Shown in pieces: positions 26,404 to 35,421 of a DNA stretch of 64,000 bases. Numbering within the stretch: the first letter of the stretch is position 1; every line of letters begins with the position of its first letter. The notes under the pieces are model-generated. The model was not told where the DNA came from. It saw nothing but the letters and a program-made list of their open reading frames with translations, and made no database searches. Both the position numbers and the translations under genes were made by a program. Source of the stretch: MWH-TA3 sp044353905 (GTDB taxonomy: Bacteria; Actinomycetota; Actinomycetes; Actinomycetales; Microbacteriaceae); NCBI GenBank assembly GCA_044353905.1, contig JBILBA010000001.1, positions 124,001-188,000 on the forward strand, in the 5' to 3' direction.

Positions 26404-27132
26404 ATGGACTCCGCTTCTTTCAGCACGTTTCTCGCGGCCCGTCGCAGCACGCGCGACTTCCTGCCGAAAGCTGTTCCCCAGGACGTCATCGACGCAATCC
26501 TGACCGACGCGATGACCGCCCCGAGCTGGTCCAACACCCGCCCGTACATGGTTGCGGTGGCGATGGGGGATGTGCGCGATCGCATTTCGACCGAGTTACA
26601 ACGTCGCTGGGCGATTGCATCCGTGGCAATTCGCGGTTCGTGGTGGGACAAGGTGATGTTTTTCCTCAAGCGAGACGGTCTGCCGACGAGCGACTACCAG
26701 GTGTGGCGACCGTATCCGAAGGACGTGCAGCCGCGCAGCCAAAAGATCGGGCGCGACTTGTACACGCACCTCGGCGTTGCGCGTGGCGACAAGGTCGGGC
26801 GTGACGAGCAGTGGGCGCGAAACTTCGACATGTTCGGAGCCCCCGTCGCGATCTTCGTTTTCACCCACAAGGGGTTGCCGACCTACGCCGTTTCCGACGC
26901 GGGGCTTTTCATGCAGAACCTCATGCTGTCGGCCCACGCCCGTGGGCTTGGCACCTGCGCGCAGGGAGCCCTCGCCGTGTGGTCTGACCCGGTACGCGCC
27001 GAATTCGACGTCCCGAAGCAATACAAGTTGTTGTGCGGTATCGCTTTGGGTTATCCGTCGAAAGACAACGTCAACAGTTTCCAGGCCGAGCGCCTTCCAA
27101 TCGCGGACATCACCGTCCCACTCGCTGACTGA
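26404..27132 (+). CDS. nitroreductase family FMN oxidoreductase
   Basis: A 242-residue protein. I start it at ATG 26404 because FLAARRSTRDFLPKAVP (FMN-phosphate-binding Arg-Arg-Ser) follows within 25 residues, as in the family. AMTAPSWSNTRPYMVAV and the C-terminal LSAHARGLGTCAQGALAVW with GIALGYPSKDNVNSF are nitroreductase blocks. A central insert, WWDKVMFFLKRDGLPTSDYQ, lengthens it slightly. It would reduce nitro- or quinone-like compounds using NAD(P)H; the natural substrate is unknown. It starts 31 nt after the aminotransferase; CAGAAT, 6 nt before the ATG, is a weak leaderless -10. Confidence 0.85.
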   Translation: MDSASFSTFLAARRSTRDFLPKAVPQDVIDAILTDAMTAPSWSNTRPYMVAVAMGDVRDRISTELQRRWAIASVAIRGSWWDKVMFFLKRDGLPTSDYQVWRPYPKDVQPRSQKIGRDLYTHLGVARGDKVGRDEQWARNFDMFGAPVAIFVFTHKGLPTYAVSDAGLFMQNLMLSAHARGLGTCAQGALAVWSDPVRAEFDVPKQYKLLCGIALGYPSKDNVNSFQAERLPIADITVPLAD

Positions 27133-27194
27133 ATCTCACGTGGCGACACCTTTGGGCGTCGAGTCGCGCGCCCCGATTACCGTGACGTATAGAG

Positions 27195-28172
27195 TTACGC
27201 GGCCCCGTCGAACATTCCGGTGACCGAGCCCTCGCCGAAGACCTCGCGAATCGCGGTGGCGATGGTCGGTGCGATCGACAGGATTTCAAGGCGATCCCAA
27301 CGCTTGTCCTCGGGAATCGGCAGAGAATCAGTAACGACAACCTTGTCGATGAAGTCGGATTGCAAGATTTCGGTTGCGGGGTCCGAGAACACCGCGTGGG
27401 TCGCCGCGACGACAACTCCCCTGGCGCCGGCGTTCTTCAGCGCCTCTGCGGCCTTGACGATGGTTCGCCCGGTATCAATAAGGTCATCGACAATGAGGCA
27501 CACTCGGCCTTCGACCTCACCGACGATCTCGTGAACGCTCACCTGGTTCGCAACCGTTGGATCACGACGCTTGTGGATAAGCGCGAGGGGCGCTCCGAGC
27601 TTCTGGCTCCAGATGTCGGCGACACGAACCCGGCCCATGTCGGGGCTGACCACGGTCAGAGTGGACGAATCGAGTTGCGCGCGGCAGTGCTCAAGCAAAA
27701 GCGGCATCGCGAACAGGTGGTCAAACGGTCCGTCAAAGAACCCCTGGATCTGCGGTGCGTGAATGTCGACCGACATAATCCGGTCGGCTCCGGCGGTCTT
27801 GAACAGGTCCGCGACGAGCCGTGCCGAAATCGGCTCGCGGCCGCGGCTCTTCTTGTCTTGGCGGGCGTAAGGGTAGAACGGCGCGACGACGGTGATGCGC
27901 TTCGCACTCGCGCGCTTCAGAGCGTCGACCATGATGAGCTGTTCCATCAGCCACTCGTTGATCGGGTTGCAGTGCGACTGAATGACGAACGCGTCCGTGC
28001 CACGAACGCTCTCGTCGAACCGTGCATAGATTTCGCCGTTCGCAAACGTTCGAGCTTCGGTCGGCAACAGCGAGATGCCGAGTTCATTGGCAACGTCCAA
28101 CGCGAGTTGAGGGTGGGCTCGGCCCGAAATGAGAATGAGCTTCTTTTTACCCGCCAACTCCATGTTGTTCAT
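27195..28172 (-). CDS. prs: ribose-phosphate pyrophosphokinase (PRPP synthetase)
   Basis: A 325-residue class I PRPP synthetase. FANGEIYARFDESVRGTD (ribose-5-phosphate/ATP loop), VVAPFYPYARQDKKSRGREPISARLVADL, the metal-binding SVDIHAPQIQGFFDGP and the PRPP loop CLIVDDLIDTGRTI are all intact. It makes PRPP for nucleotide, His and Trp synthesis. It starts 4 nt after the glmU stop, the standard actinobacterial glmU-prs operon. Met1 or Met4 could be the start; I kept the first. Confidence 0.97.
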   Translation of the reverse strand: MNNMELAGKKKLILISGRAHPQLALDVANELGISLLPTEARTFANGEIYARFDESVRGTDAFVIQSHCNPINEWLMEQLIMVDALKRASAKRITVVAPFYPYARQDKKSRGREPISARLVADLFKTAGADRIMSVDIHAPQIQGFFDGPFDHLFAMPLLLEHCRAQLDSSTLTVVSPDMGRVRVADIWSQKLGAPLALIHKRRDPTVANQVSVHEIVGEVEGRVCLIVDDLIDTGRTIVKAAEALKNAGARGVVVAATHAVFSDPATEILQSDFIDKVVVTDSLPIPEDKRWDRLEILSIAPTIATAIREVFGEGSVTGMFDGAA

Positions 28173-28176
28173 TGGG

Positions 28177-29607
28177 CTACTCGCTTTCCTTTGTCGCGTG
28201 AGTTGCGGCCTCGGCGGACGCAGTACCTGGTCGATTGTTTTCGACCCAACCTTCGACGTTGCGCTGTTGCGCCACCGTCATTCCCAGCGCACCGGCCGGG
28301 ACGTTTCGTCGAACGACGGTTCCGGCGGCCGTGTAGGCGCCGTCCGCAATCGTGACGGGAGCGACAAAGACGTTGTGGGACCCCGTGCGAACGTGTGACC
28401 CCACGACGGTCGGGTGCTTGGCAACCCCGTCGTAGTTCGCCGTAATGGTGCCGGCGCCAATGTTCGATTCCTCGCCGACAGTCGCGTCACCTACATAAGA
28501 GAGGTGCGGGACCTTGCTGCCGCGACCGATTTGCGCGTTCTTGGTTTCGACGAAAGCACCAATCTTGCCGCCTTCGCCGAGGACGGTGCCAGGGCGCAGG
28601 TACGAGAACGGGCCGACCGTGGCGTTCGCCTCGATGACGGCGAGTGTCGCGTCGGTCCGGGTGACGCTCGCGTTTTCGCCGATCTCGCAATCGCGCAGGG
28701 TTGTGTCGGGGCCGACCGTCGCGCAACACGCGATGCTCGTCGCGCCCTTGAGGAATGTGCCGGGCAGGATGTGGGCGTCGGGTTCGATGGACACACCGCG
28801 GTCGATCCAGGTCGTCGCCGGGTCGTCGATGCTCACGCCGTTCATCTGGTGTCCGCGAACGATCATCGCGTTGAGCCTCGCCTGCGCGTCGGACAGTTGC
28901 GCGCGGTCGTTGACCCCCGCGACGACCCACGATTCGTAGACGGGGTTCGCGCCGACGGCGAGGCTGTCGGTCACGAGAAGTTCAATGACGTCCGTCAGGT
29001 ACTTCTCACCCTGCGAATTCGCGGTTCCGACCTTGGCGAGCGCGGCTTTGAGCGCCGACGCTCGGAACACGTATGTTCCGGAATTGATCTCAGAGATGCC
29101 GAGTTCGTCCTCGGCCGCATCTTTGTGCTCGACAATGCGGCGGAATTCGCCGGCGTCATCGCGCACGATTCGGCCGTACCCCGACGGGTCGTCCACGAGA
29201 GCCGAGAGGACCGATGCGGAACGTTCGCGCTGGCGGTGTTCGTCGATGAGGTCGGTCAGGGTCTCGGCGTCGAGCAACGGCACGTCACCCGAGACAACCA
29301 CCACATCGCCGTCGAAATCGGCGAGCGCAGCGATTGCGAGCTCGACCGCTCGACCCGTTCCGGGAACGTCGTCCTGGTCGACGATGACGACACCGTCGGA
29401 CAATTCGGCGATCGCCCCAGCGACCGCATCGCGCTCGTGGCGCACGACCGCGACCGTGTGGGCGGGGTGCAGAGCTGCGACTGTCGACAGCACGTGCCCG
29501 ATCATCGGAACACCCGCGATGGGGTGCAAGACCTTCGCCGTGGCGGATTTCATCCGCGTTCCCTCACCGGCGGCGAGAATCACCACGGCAAGGGAAACAT
29601 CGGTCAT
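28177..29607 (-). CDS. glmU: bifunctional N-acetylglucosamine-1-phosphate uridyltransferase / glucosamine-1-phosphate acetyltransferase
   Basis: A 476-residue two-domain enzyme. The N-terminal nucleotidyltransferase has VVILAAGEGTRMKSATAKVLHPI, DQDDVPGTGRAVELA and VVVSGDVPLL. The C-terminal left-handed beta-helix shows hexapeptide repeats ending with NIGAGTITANYDGVAKHPT and GSHVRTGSHNVFVAPVTI, and the catalytic GAFVETKNAQIGRGSKVPHLSYVG region. It makes UDP-GlcNAc for peptidoglycan. The extreme C terminus (AEAATHATKESE) is a short non-conserved tail. The divergent tRNA-Gln lies 92 nt away. Confidence 0.97.
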   Translation of the reverse strand: MTDVSLAVVILAAGEGTRMKSATAKVLHPIAGVPMIGHVLSTVAALHPAHTVAVVRHERDAVAGAIAELSDGVVIVDQDDVPGTGRAVELAIAALADFDGDVVVVSGDVPLLDAETLTDLIDEHRQRERSASVLSALVDDPSGYGRIVRDDAGEFRRIVEHKDAAEDELGISEINSGTYVFRASALKAALAKVGTANSQGEKYLTDVIELLVTDSLAVGANPVYESWVVAGVNDRAQLSDAQARLNAMIVRGHQMNGVSIDDPATTWIDRGVSIEPDAHILPGTFLKGATSIACCATVGPDTTLRDCEIGENASVTRTDATLAVIEANATVGPFSYLRPGTVLGEGGKIGAFVETKNAQIGRGSKVPHLSYVGDATVGEESNIGAGTITANYDGVAKHPTVVGSHVRTGSHNVFVAPVTIADGAYTAAGTVVRRNVPAGALGMTVAQQRNVEGWVENNRPGTASAEAATHATKESE

Positions 29608-29699
29608 GAGACCATTCTGGCACTAGGCACTCGGCACTTGCGCTGAAGCGCCGTAAGCATCTGAAATTTCGGGCAGAATGGTATTGCCCTTCGTGGCGG

Positions 29700-29771
29700 T
29701 CCGCCTTAGTGTAATGGCAGCACGGCATCCTTTGGAGATGTTCGGTCTAGGTTCGAATCCTGGAGGCGGAG
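29700..29771 (+). tRNA. tRNA-Gln (anticodon UUG)
   Basis: A 72-nt cloverleaf with acceptor TCCGCCT/AGGCGGA and discriminator G. The anticodon stem GCATC/GATGT closes on the loop CTTTGGA, giving anticodon TTG. The T loop is TTCGAAT. CCA is not encoded. It lies about 30 bp upstream of the PHO-box repeats of pstS. Confidence 0.96.
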
Positions 29772-29799
29772 CGAAAGCGTCACTTCAGATTCGTAGTCC

Positions 29800-29832
29800 G
29801 TTCACCTCCCGTTCACCGCAGCAGCGTTCACT
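29800..29832 (+). promoter_or_regulatory. PhoP (PHO box) direct repeats upstream of pstS
   Basis: GTTCACC at 29800 is followed by GTTCACC at 29811, exactly 11 bp apart, and GTTCACT at 29826. Actinobacterial (Streptomyces) PHO boxes are 11-bp direct repeat units built on GTTCACC. A TANNNT -10 (TAACCT, 29845-29850) follows, then pstS at 29878. This fits activation of pst by PhoP under low phosphate. The third unit is off register by 4 bp. Confidence 0.75.
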
Positions 29833-29877
29833 GAGAGCTGTTGGTAACCTCCAACATCTCGCATTGAAAGGAATATT

Positions 29878-30810
29878 GTGAAAACAATTTCGCTCGCTGG
29901 ATTCGCCGCCACCGCGGCTGTCGCAGCTCTCGTCCTCACCGGTTGCGGTGGCCAGAATGTCGAAGCCACCAACGTCGTCGCTGACGGATCGTCGACAGTT
30001 GCACCTCTGACGGAAGCCGCCGCCACGCTCTTCCGTGACGCAGACGCCAGCGTCAACGTCACTGTTGCCACCTCGGGTACTGGTGGAGGATTCGAAAAGT
30101 TCTGTGCCGGTGAAACCGACATCTCGAACGCCTCGCGCCCCATCAAGGACGAAGAAGCCGCTATCTGTGCCGAAGCCGGCATCGAGTTCACCGAAATCGT
30201 GATGGCGAACGATGGCCTCGCGGTCGTTGTTCCCGTTGGCAACACGTTCGCTCAGTGCCTCACCGTCGAGCAGCTCAACACCATTTGGGGCCCCGATGCC
30301 GAAGGCAAGATCACGTCGTGGAACCAGGTCGACTCGTCCTTCCCCGATGTTGAGCTCGCGCTCTTCGGACCCGGAACTGACTCGGGAACGTTTGACTACT
30401 TCACCGACGAAATCAACGGCGAAGAAGGCGCAATCCGCACCGACTACAGCCCCTCGGAAGATGACAACGTCCTCGTCCAGGGAATCTCGGGTGCTGAAGG
30501 TGGCCTCGGATTCTTCGGTCTCTCGTACGTCACCGAAAACGCCGACCTCGTTCGCGCCGTTGACGTTGACGGTGGCGAAGGCTGCGTAGGCGCATCGGAA
30601 GCGACTGTTCAGGACGGTTCGTACACTCCTCTCGGACGCCCGCTCTTCATCTACGTGAACAACTCTTCCTACACCGAAAAGGCGCAGGTCAAGAAGTTTG
30701 TTGACTTCTATGTCGCTAACCAGGCCGACGTGGCAGCCCTTGCCACGTTCATCCCGCTGACCGACGAGCAGGCTGCAGTTGCAGTTGACGAGCTCGCCAC
30801 CCTCGGCTAG
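29878..30810 (+). CDS. pstS: phosphate ABC transporter substrate-binding lipoprotein PstS
   Basis: A 310-residue protein with a lipoprotein signal peptide and lipobox LTGC (Cys23). The mature part has VVADGSSTVAPLTEAAATLF and VATSGTGGGFEKFCAGETDISNASRPI, which form the phosphate-binding loops, then FGPGTDSGTFDYFTDEI and a C-terminal AQVKKFVDFYV. It captures phosphate outside the cell for PstCAB. GTG start at 29878 with AAAGGAA upstream. It is the first gene of pstSCAB, behind a PHO box. Confidence 0.96.
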   Translation: MKTISLAGFAATAAVAALVLTGCGGQNVEATNVVADGSSTVAPLTEAAATLFRDADASVNVTVATSGTGGGFEKFCAGETDISNASRPIKDEEAAICAEAGIEFTEIVMANDGLAVVVPVGNTFAQCLTVEQLNTIWGPDAEGKITSWNQVDSSFPDVELALFGPGTDSGTFDYFTDEINGEEGAIRTDYSPSEDDNVLVQGISGAEGGLGFFGLSYVTENADLVRAVDVDGGEGCVGASEATVQDGSYTPLGRPLFIYVNNSSYTEKAQVKKFVDFYVANQADVAALATFIPLTDEQAAVAVDELATLG

Positions 30811-30811
30811 G

Positions 30812-30817
30812 TAGCAT
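30812..30817 (+). promoter_or_regulatory. candidate internal leaderless promoter before pstC
   Basis: TAGCAT lies 7 nt before the pstC ATG in the 14-nt pstS-pstC gap, where there is no ribosome site. It matches the leaderless pattern seen elsewhere in the window. Confidence 0.35.
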
Positions 30818-30824
30818 TCAACAT

Positions 30825-31778
30825 ATGAGCACAACGTCAACCCCGGCCCCACCGTCTTTCGCGACTGGCAAGCCGGGGTTGACTGCTCTTAAAAAGTCGT
30901 CGCGAAACGGTGAGAAAATCGTACTCGGCGTCTTTCGCACCGCTTCCCTTCTCACGGTGTTGATCACCGTCGCGATCCTCATCGCCCTCGCGATTCCGTC
31001 GTTCTCGTTCTTCTCGCAGGTTCCCGTCTTCGAATTCCTCTTTGGAACTCGATGGGCGCCCCGGTTTGCGGACGCATCGTTCGGTGTCGTACCGCTTGTG
31101 ACCGCAACCGCCTGGACCACGGTGATTGCGCTGTTCGTGGCAGTTCCGTTTGGCTTGGGCGCGGCAATTTACCTTTCGGAGTACGCGCATCCCCGCTCGC
31201 GTCGCGTGCTGAAACCAATCCTCGAAGTTCTGGCCGGAATCCCCACCGTCGTTTACGGCTACTTCGCCCTCATTTTTGTGCAGACCGTCGTGTTCCGCGA
31301 ATGGCTGCAACTGCCCACCGAATCGTTCAGTGTTCTCGCGGCGGGTGTTGTCATGGGCGTCATGATCATTCCCACCATCGCTTCGATCAGCGAAGATGCC
31401 ATGAGCGCGGTTCCGATGGCGATGCGCCAAGGTTCAGCAGCGCTCGGCGCTAACAAGATGCAGACCACGATTCGGGTTGTTTTTCCGGCGGCGCTGTCCG
31501 GAATTATCGCCGCCGTCGTTCTCGGTGTTTCTCGCGCCATTGGCGAAACCATGATTGTTGCAATCGCCGCCGGACAGCAAGCCCGCATCGTTGGCAACCC
31601 GCTCGAACAAGGACAGACGATGACAGGATTCATCGCGAACGCCGCTCTGGGAGACAGTCGTGTCGGATCGCTCGAATACGACACGCTCTACGCCGTGGGA
31701 TTGTTGTTGTTTGCCATCACCCTCTTGATGAACTGGATTTCCATCGCACTCGTTCGTCGATTCCGAGAGGCGTACTGA
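30825..31778 (+). CDS. pstC: phosphate ABC transporter permease PstC
   Basis: A 317-residue permease with six predicted helices: the first at about 42-64, then about 94-118, 130-152, 160-184, 230-250 and 285-305. The cytoplasmic coupling loop EDAMSAVPMAMRQGSAALGANKMQT is the EAA motif; PTVVYGYFALIFV and GVSRAIGETMIVAIAAGQ are PstC-typical. It pairs with PstA to form the channel. A 40-residue polar N-terminal tail precedes helix 1. The gap to pstA is 4 nt. Confidence 0.96.
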   Translation: MSTTSTPAPPSFATGKPGLTALKKSSRNGEKIVLGVFRTASLLTVLITVAILIALAIPSFSFFSQVPVFEFLFGTRWAPRFADASFGVVPLVTATAWTTVIALFVAVPFGLGAAIYLSEYAHPRSRRVLKPILEVLAGIPTVVYGYFALIFVQTVVFREWLQLPTESFSVLAAGVVMGVMIIPTIASISEDAMSAVPMAMRQGSAALGANKMQTTIRVVFPAALSGIIAAVVLGVSRAIGETMIVAIAAGQQARIVGNPLEQGQTMTGFIANAALGDSRVGSLEYDTLYAVGLLLFAITLLMNWISIALVRRFREAY

Positions 31779-31782
31779 ACCA

Positions 31783-32676
31783 ATGACTTCACTACCCCAA
31801 TCGAATCCCCTACGCGGCCGAGTCCGCGGCGGTGACTCTAGTCCGCTCTCAATTCTTTTCTTGTTCCTCTTGTGGTTCAGCGTCTTTTTCGCTTTCGTGT
31901 TCCTTTTGACCCTCATCGTGACCACGTGGATAGACGGCGCGGCTCGGCTCGACCTGAGGATGTTCACCGAGTTCCCGTCCTCGTCCGCCGAAGATGCGGG
32001 CGCTCGACCCGCAATCTTGGGCTCGCTTTTGGTCATCACGGTCACCGCACTGTTTACCCTTCCGTTGGGGATTGCTGCGGGAATTCACCTGGAAGAGTTC
32101 GCGAACAGGAATAACCGGTTCAACCGAGCCGTCGAACTCAACGTGCAGAACCTCGCCGCGGTCCCCTCGATTGTTTACGGACTGTTGACCCTCGGTGCGC
32201 TTTCGGCAATGGGCGTCCGCGATAAAAACATTGTGATTGCCGGCGCAATGGCGCTGAGTTTGCTGATTCTGCCGGTCGTCATCATCGTCACCCGTGAATC
32301 CCTCCGTGCAGTCCCCCTCGAGATTCGCGAAGGCTCCTTAGCGCTCGGCGCAACGCCCTTACAGACACTATTCCGCCAAACACTGCCGTCTGCAGTTCCC
32401 GGGATCGCGACGGGGTCAATTCTCGCGCTGTCGCGGGCTCTCGGAGAAGCCGCGCCGCTGCTCATCCTCGGTGCGCTCGTGTTCGTCTCGTTCGACCCGA
32501 ACGGGCTGTTATCGGGTTACACGACCCTGCCTATCCAAATCTTCAACTGGACCGGTCGTCCGCAGGAAGAGTTCCACGTGCTCGCCGCGGCGACGTCCAT
32601 TGTGCTGCTCGGGTTGCTCCTCGCCATGAATTCCATTGCCATCACCATCCGTAATCGATTCCAGCAGCGCTGGTAA
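31783..32676 (+). CDS. pstA: phosphate ABC transporter permease PstA
   Basis: A 297-residue permease. Helix 1 lies at about 25-48 (LFLFLLWFSVFFAFVFLLTL), with five more to follow. AAVPSIVYGLLTLGAL, the EAA loop ESLRAVPLEIREGSLALGATPLQT and SRALGEAAPLLILGALVF are conserved PstA segments. It forms the membrane channel with PstC. It starts 4 nt after pstC and ends 11 nt before pstB. Confidence 0.96.
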   Translation: MTSLPQSNPLRGRVRGGDSSPLSILFLFLLWFSVFFAFVFLLTLIVTTWIDGAARLDLRMFTEFPSSSAEDAGARPAILGSLLVITVTALFTLPLGIAAGIHLEEFANRNNRFNRAVELNVQNLAAVPSIVYGLLTLGALSAMGVRDKNIVIAGAMALSLLILPVVIIVTRESLRAVPLEIREGSLALGATPLQTLFRQTLPSAVPGIATGSILALSRALGEAAPLLILGALVFVSFDPNGLLSGYTTLPIQIFNWTGRPQEEFHVLAAATSIVLLGLLLAMNSIAITIRNRFQQRW

Positions 32677-32687
32677 GGAAAGAAACC

Positions 32688-33578
32688 ATGGCCTCGAACA
32701 ACGATGAAAAGTCGAACAAAAAGTCCGGCAAGAAGAAAGACACTGAGACGACGGTCCGTATCGTTACAGCAGACAACGGCCCCGTCTCGGAATTTGTAAT
32801 TCCCGCACTCGAATGCCACGACGTCGACGTCTATTACGGGAATTTCCGAGCCGTCTCGGAAGTCAACATGTCTTTCGGAAAGAACGAAATCACCGCTCTT
32901 ATCGGTCCCTCAGGTTGTGGAAAATCGACATTGTTGAGATCGCTCAACCGTATGAACGACCTTGTCGACGGCGCGCGGGTGACCGGATCGGTAACTTTCC
33001 ACGGAGAGAACATTTATGCCCCGGAGGTCGACGCCATCGAAGTCCGACGACGCATCGGCATGGTGTTCCAAAAACCAAACCCGTTCCCCAAATCGATTTA
33101 CGACAACGTTGCGTACGGCCCTCGCGTTATCGGCATGAAACCCGACAACATGGACGACCTAGTCGAAGAAGCACTGACCCAAGCCGCGCTGTGGGACGAG
33201 GTCAAAGACAAGCTCAAACAGTCCGCATTCGGGCTTTCCGGGGGGCAACAGCAGCGTCTGTGTATCGCCCGAACTATTGCCGTCAAACCCGACGTTATCC
33301 TCATGGACGAGCCCTGCTCGGCTCTTGACCCCATCGCCACCAAGCGCATCGAAGACCTGATGTTGGAGTTGACGAAGGATTACACCATCGTCATCGTCAC
33401 CCACAACATGCAACAGGCCGCCCGCGTCGCCGACCGCACCGCGTTCTTCACCGCGTTACCCGACGAAACGACCGGGAATCGCACGGGTGTCCTGGTTGAA
33501 TTTGACCGGACCTCGGACCTGTTCACGAATCCGAAAGACACTCGCACCGAGGATTACATTTCGGGTCGTTTCGGGTAG
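32688..33578 (+). CDS. pstB: phosphate ABC transporter ATP-binding protein PstB
   Basis: A 296-residue ABC ATPase. It has Walker A GPSGCGKSTLLRSLN, Q-loop FQKPNPFPKSIYDNVAYGPR (PstB-specific), signature LSGGQQQRLCIARTIA, Walker B VILMDEPCSALDP and the H-loop TIVIVTHNMQQAARVAD. The family is usually about 250-260 residues; about 40 extra residues at the N terminus are Lys/Ser-rich and likely disordered. It powers PstCA. No phoU follows; the next gene is convergent. AAGGAAAGAAACC precedes the ATG. Confidence 0.96.
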   Translation: MASNNDEKSNKKSGKKKDTETTVRIVTADNGPVSEFVIPALECHDVDVYYGNFRAVSEVNMSFGKNEITALIGPSGCGKSTLLRSLNRMNDLVDGARVTGSVTFHGENIYAPEVDAIEVRRRIGMVFQKPNPFPKSIYDNVAYGPRVIGMKPDNMDDLVEEALTQAALWDEVKDKLKQSAFGLSGGQQQRLCIARTIAVKPDVILMDEPCSALDPIATKRIEDLMLELTKDYTIVIVTHNMQQAARVADRTAFFTALPDETTGNRTGVLVEFDRTSDLFTNPKDTRTEDYISGRFG

Positions 33579-33602
33579 TCGGGGCGCATAACCCGCGCAA
33601 CG

Positions 33603-35381
33603 CTATTCGCCGAGTTTGTCGGCGACATCCAACCAGCGTGATTCCAACGTATCGAGGTTCGTGGTCGCCGTTCCGAGTTCGGTGCTGATTCTGGCGAGAC
33701 CCTCGTAATCGCTCTGGTCGTGCGTCGCCAGTTGGGTGTGAATCGTGGCAATCGACGACTTCAGGTTCTCGATCTGGCGATTGAGCGACTTGTATTCCTT
33801 GTCGAGCGCGTGGCGCTCGGCTCCGCTCAGTTGGGTCGACTTCGCCGTCGGTTTGACTGGTGCCGAGGCGATGGGCGTAACCGGCCGTGCATCCAACCGC
33901 AGGTATTCGTCGACGCCCCCGGGGAGGTGCCGCAAGTGCTTGCCGATGACCGCGTACTGCTGGTCGGTGACTCGCTCGAGCAGGTACCGGTCGTGCGAGA
34001 CCACAATCAGTGTTCCCGGCCACGAGTCGAGCACGTCCTCGAGCGCCGCGAGCATGTCGGTGTCCAGGTCGTTGGTCGGTTCGTCCAGAAGTAACACGTT
34101 CGGTTCGTCGAGCAGGATGAGCAGGATCTGCAGTCGTCGTTTCTGTCCACCCGACAGGTCTTTGACGGGGGTTTGAATGTGCGCGCTGGAAAACCCGAGC
34201 CGTTCGAGCAACTGGCCGGGAGTCAATTCGATCCCGCCCGCGTTGTACGTCGTCTTGAATTCGGCGATGACCGCACTCACTCGGTCGTTCATGTACTTCT
34301 CGAGACCCTCGAGGCGCTGGTCGAGTCGTCGAAGCTTGACCGTCTTGCCCGTCTTCACACGACCGCTCGTGGGGTGCAGGCTCCCGTCAATCAGCCCGAG
34401 GAGTGTCGACTTACCCGCGCCGTTACGACCAAGGATTCCGGTGCGCTCGCCTGGCGCAATGCGCCACTCGACGTCTTCGAGGATGACATTGTCACCGAAC
34501 GCGAATCCCGCGTCGAGCAAATCGACGACGTCCTTGCCGAGGCGTTGCGTCGCCAACTTCGACAATTCGATTCGGTCGCGGGGCGGGGGGACATCCGCGA
34601 TGAGTGCGGTGGCCGCATCGATGCGGAACTTCGGTTTCGTCGTCCGGGCAGGAGCACCGCGGCGCAACCACGCGAGTTCCTTTCGCAGGAGGTTCTGGCG
34701 ACGTTCCTCGCTCGACGCCGATTGGCGCTGACGCTCGACGCGCTGCAAAATGTAGGCCGCGTATCCGCCCTCGAACTTGTCGACGATGCCGTCGTGGACT
34801 TCCCACGTGTCGGTCGAAATCGCGTCGAGGAACCACCGGTCGTGAGTGACGACGACGAGAACGCCGGTCCCTGTCGGCCAGCGACGAATCAGGTGCTCGG
34901 CCAGCCAGTTGACCCCCGACACATCGAGGTGGTTGGTCGGCTCGTCGAGAAGCAGAACGTCCCACTCGCCGACGAGGAGGCGCGCGAGGGCGACTCGACG
35001 ACGCTGGCCACCGGACAGGTCTCCGATTCGGGCGGTGACATCGACGTCACCGAGCAGCCCGGCAAGCACATCGCGAATCACGGGGGACGACGCCCACTCG
35101 TGCTCGGGCCCTTCCCCGACGACCACGGTCCCGACCGTGTCGTCATCACCGAAGTGGTCGTCCTGCGTCAACATGCCGACCTGGGTCCCGCCGCGTATCG
35201 TGACACGACCGGAATCCGGGATGAGTGAACCACCGATGATTGACATGAGCGTCGACTTGCCGTCGCCGTTCCGACCGACGACACCGATTCGGTCGCCGGC
35301 GTGAACTCCGATCGTCAGGTTGTCCAACACGACCCGGTTCGGGTACTCGTGGGAAACGCCTTCTAATCCGACCAGGTTCAC
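33603..35381 (-). CDS. ABC-F family ATP-binding protein
   Basis: A 592-residue soluble protein with two ABC domains and no membrane segments. Walker A motifs GVVGRNGDGKSTLMSI and GILGRNGAGKSTLLGLI and signatures LSGGQRRRVALARLL and LSGGQKRRLQILLILL are each followed by a LLLDEPTN Walker B. The interdomain linker (residues about 195-260) is charged, and the C terminus is a coiled coil (SLNRQIENLKSSIATIHTQL). It resembles the Uup-like/ABC-F ribosome-associated ATPases (translation rescue or regulation). It is not clearly an antibiotic-resistance ABC-F. Confidence 0.9.
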   Translation of the reverse strand: MNLVGLEGVSHEYPNRVVLDNLTIGVHAGDRIGVVGRNGDGKSTLMSIIGGSLIPDSGRVTIRGGTQVGMLTQDDHFGDDDTVGTVVVGEGPEHEWASSPVIRDVLAGLLGDVDVTARIGDLSGGQRRRVALARLLVGEWDVLLLDEPTNHLDVSGVNWLAEHLIRRWPTGTGVLVVVTHDRWFLDAISTDTWEVHDGIVDKFEGGYAAYILQRVERQRQSASSEERRQNLLRKELAWLRRGAPARTTKPKFRIDAATALIADVPPPRDRIELSKLATQRLGKDVVDLLDAGFAFGDNVILEDVEWRIAPGERTGILGRNGAGKSTLLGLIDGSLHPTSGRVKTGKTVKLRRLDQRLEGLEKYMNDRVSAVIAEFKTTYNAGGIELTPGQLLERLGFSSAHIQTPVKDLSGGQKRRLQILLILLDEPNVLLLDEPTNDLDTDMLAALEDVLDSWPGTLIVVSHDRYLLERVTDQQYAVIGKHLRHLPGGVDEYLRLDARPVTPIASAPVKPTAKSTQLSGAERHALDKEYKSLNRQIENLKSSIATIHTQLATHDQSDYEGLARISTELGTATTNLDTLESRWLDVADKLGE

Positions 35382-35421
35382 TTCGTTAGTTTAGACAGGT
35401 AAATGTTGCGAGAATGGAGGG

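Noticed and set aside
25020..26669. 549-codon minus-strand frame over the aminotransferase and nitroreductase
   Set aside because: Antisense shadow of two plus-strand genes with clear PLP and FMN motifs.
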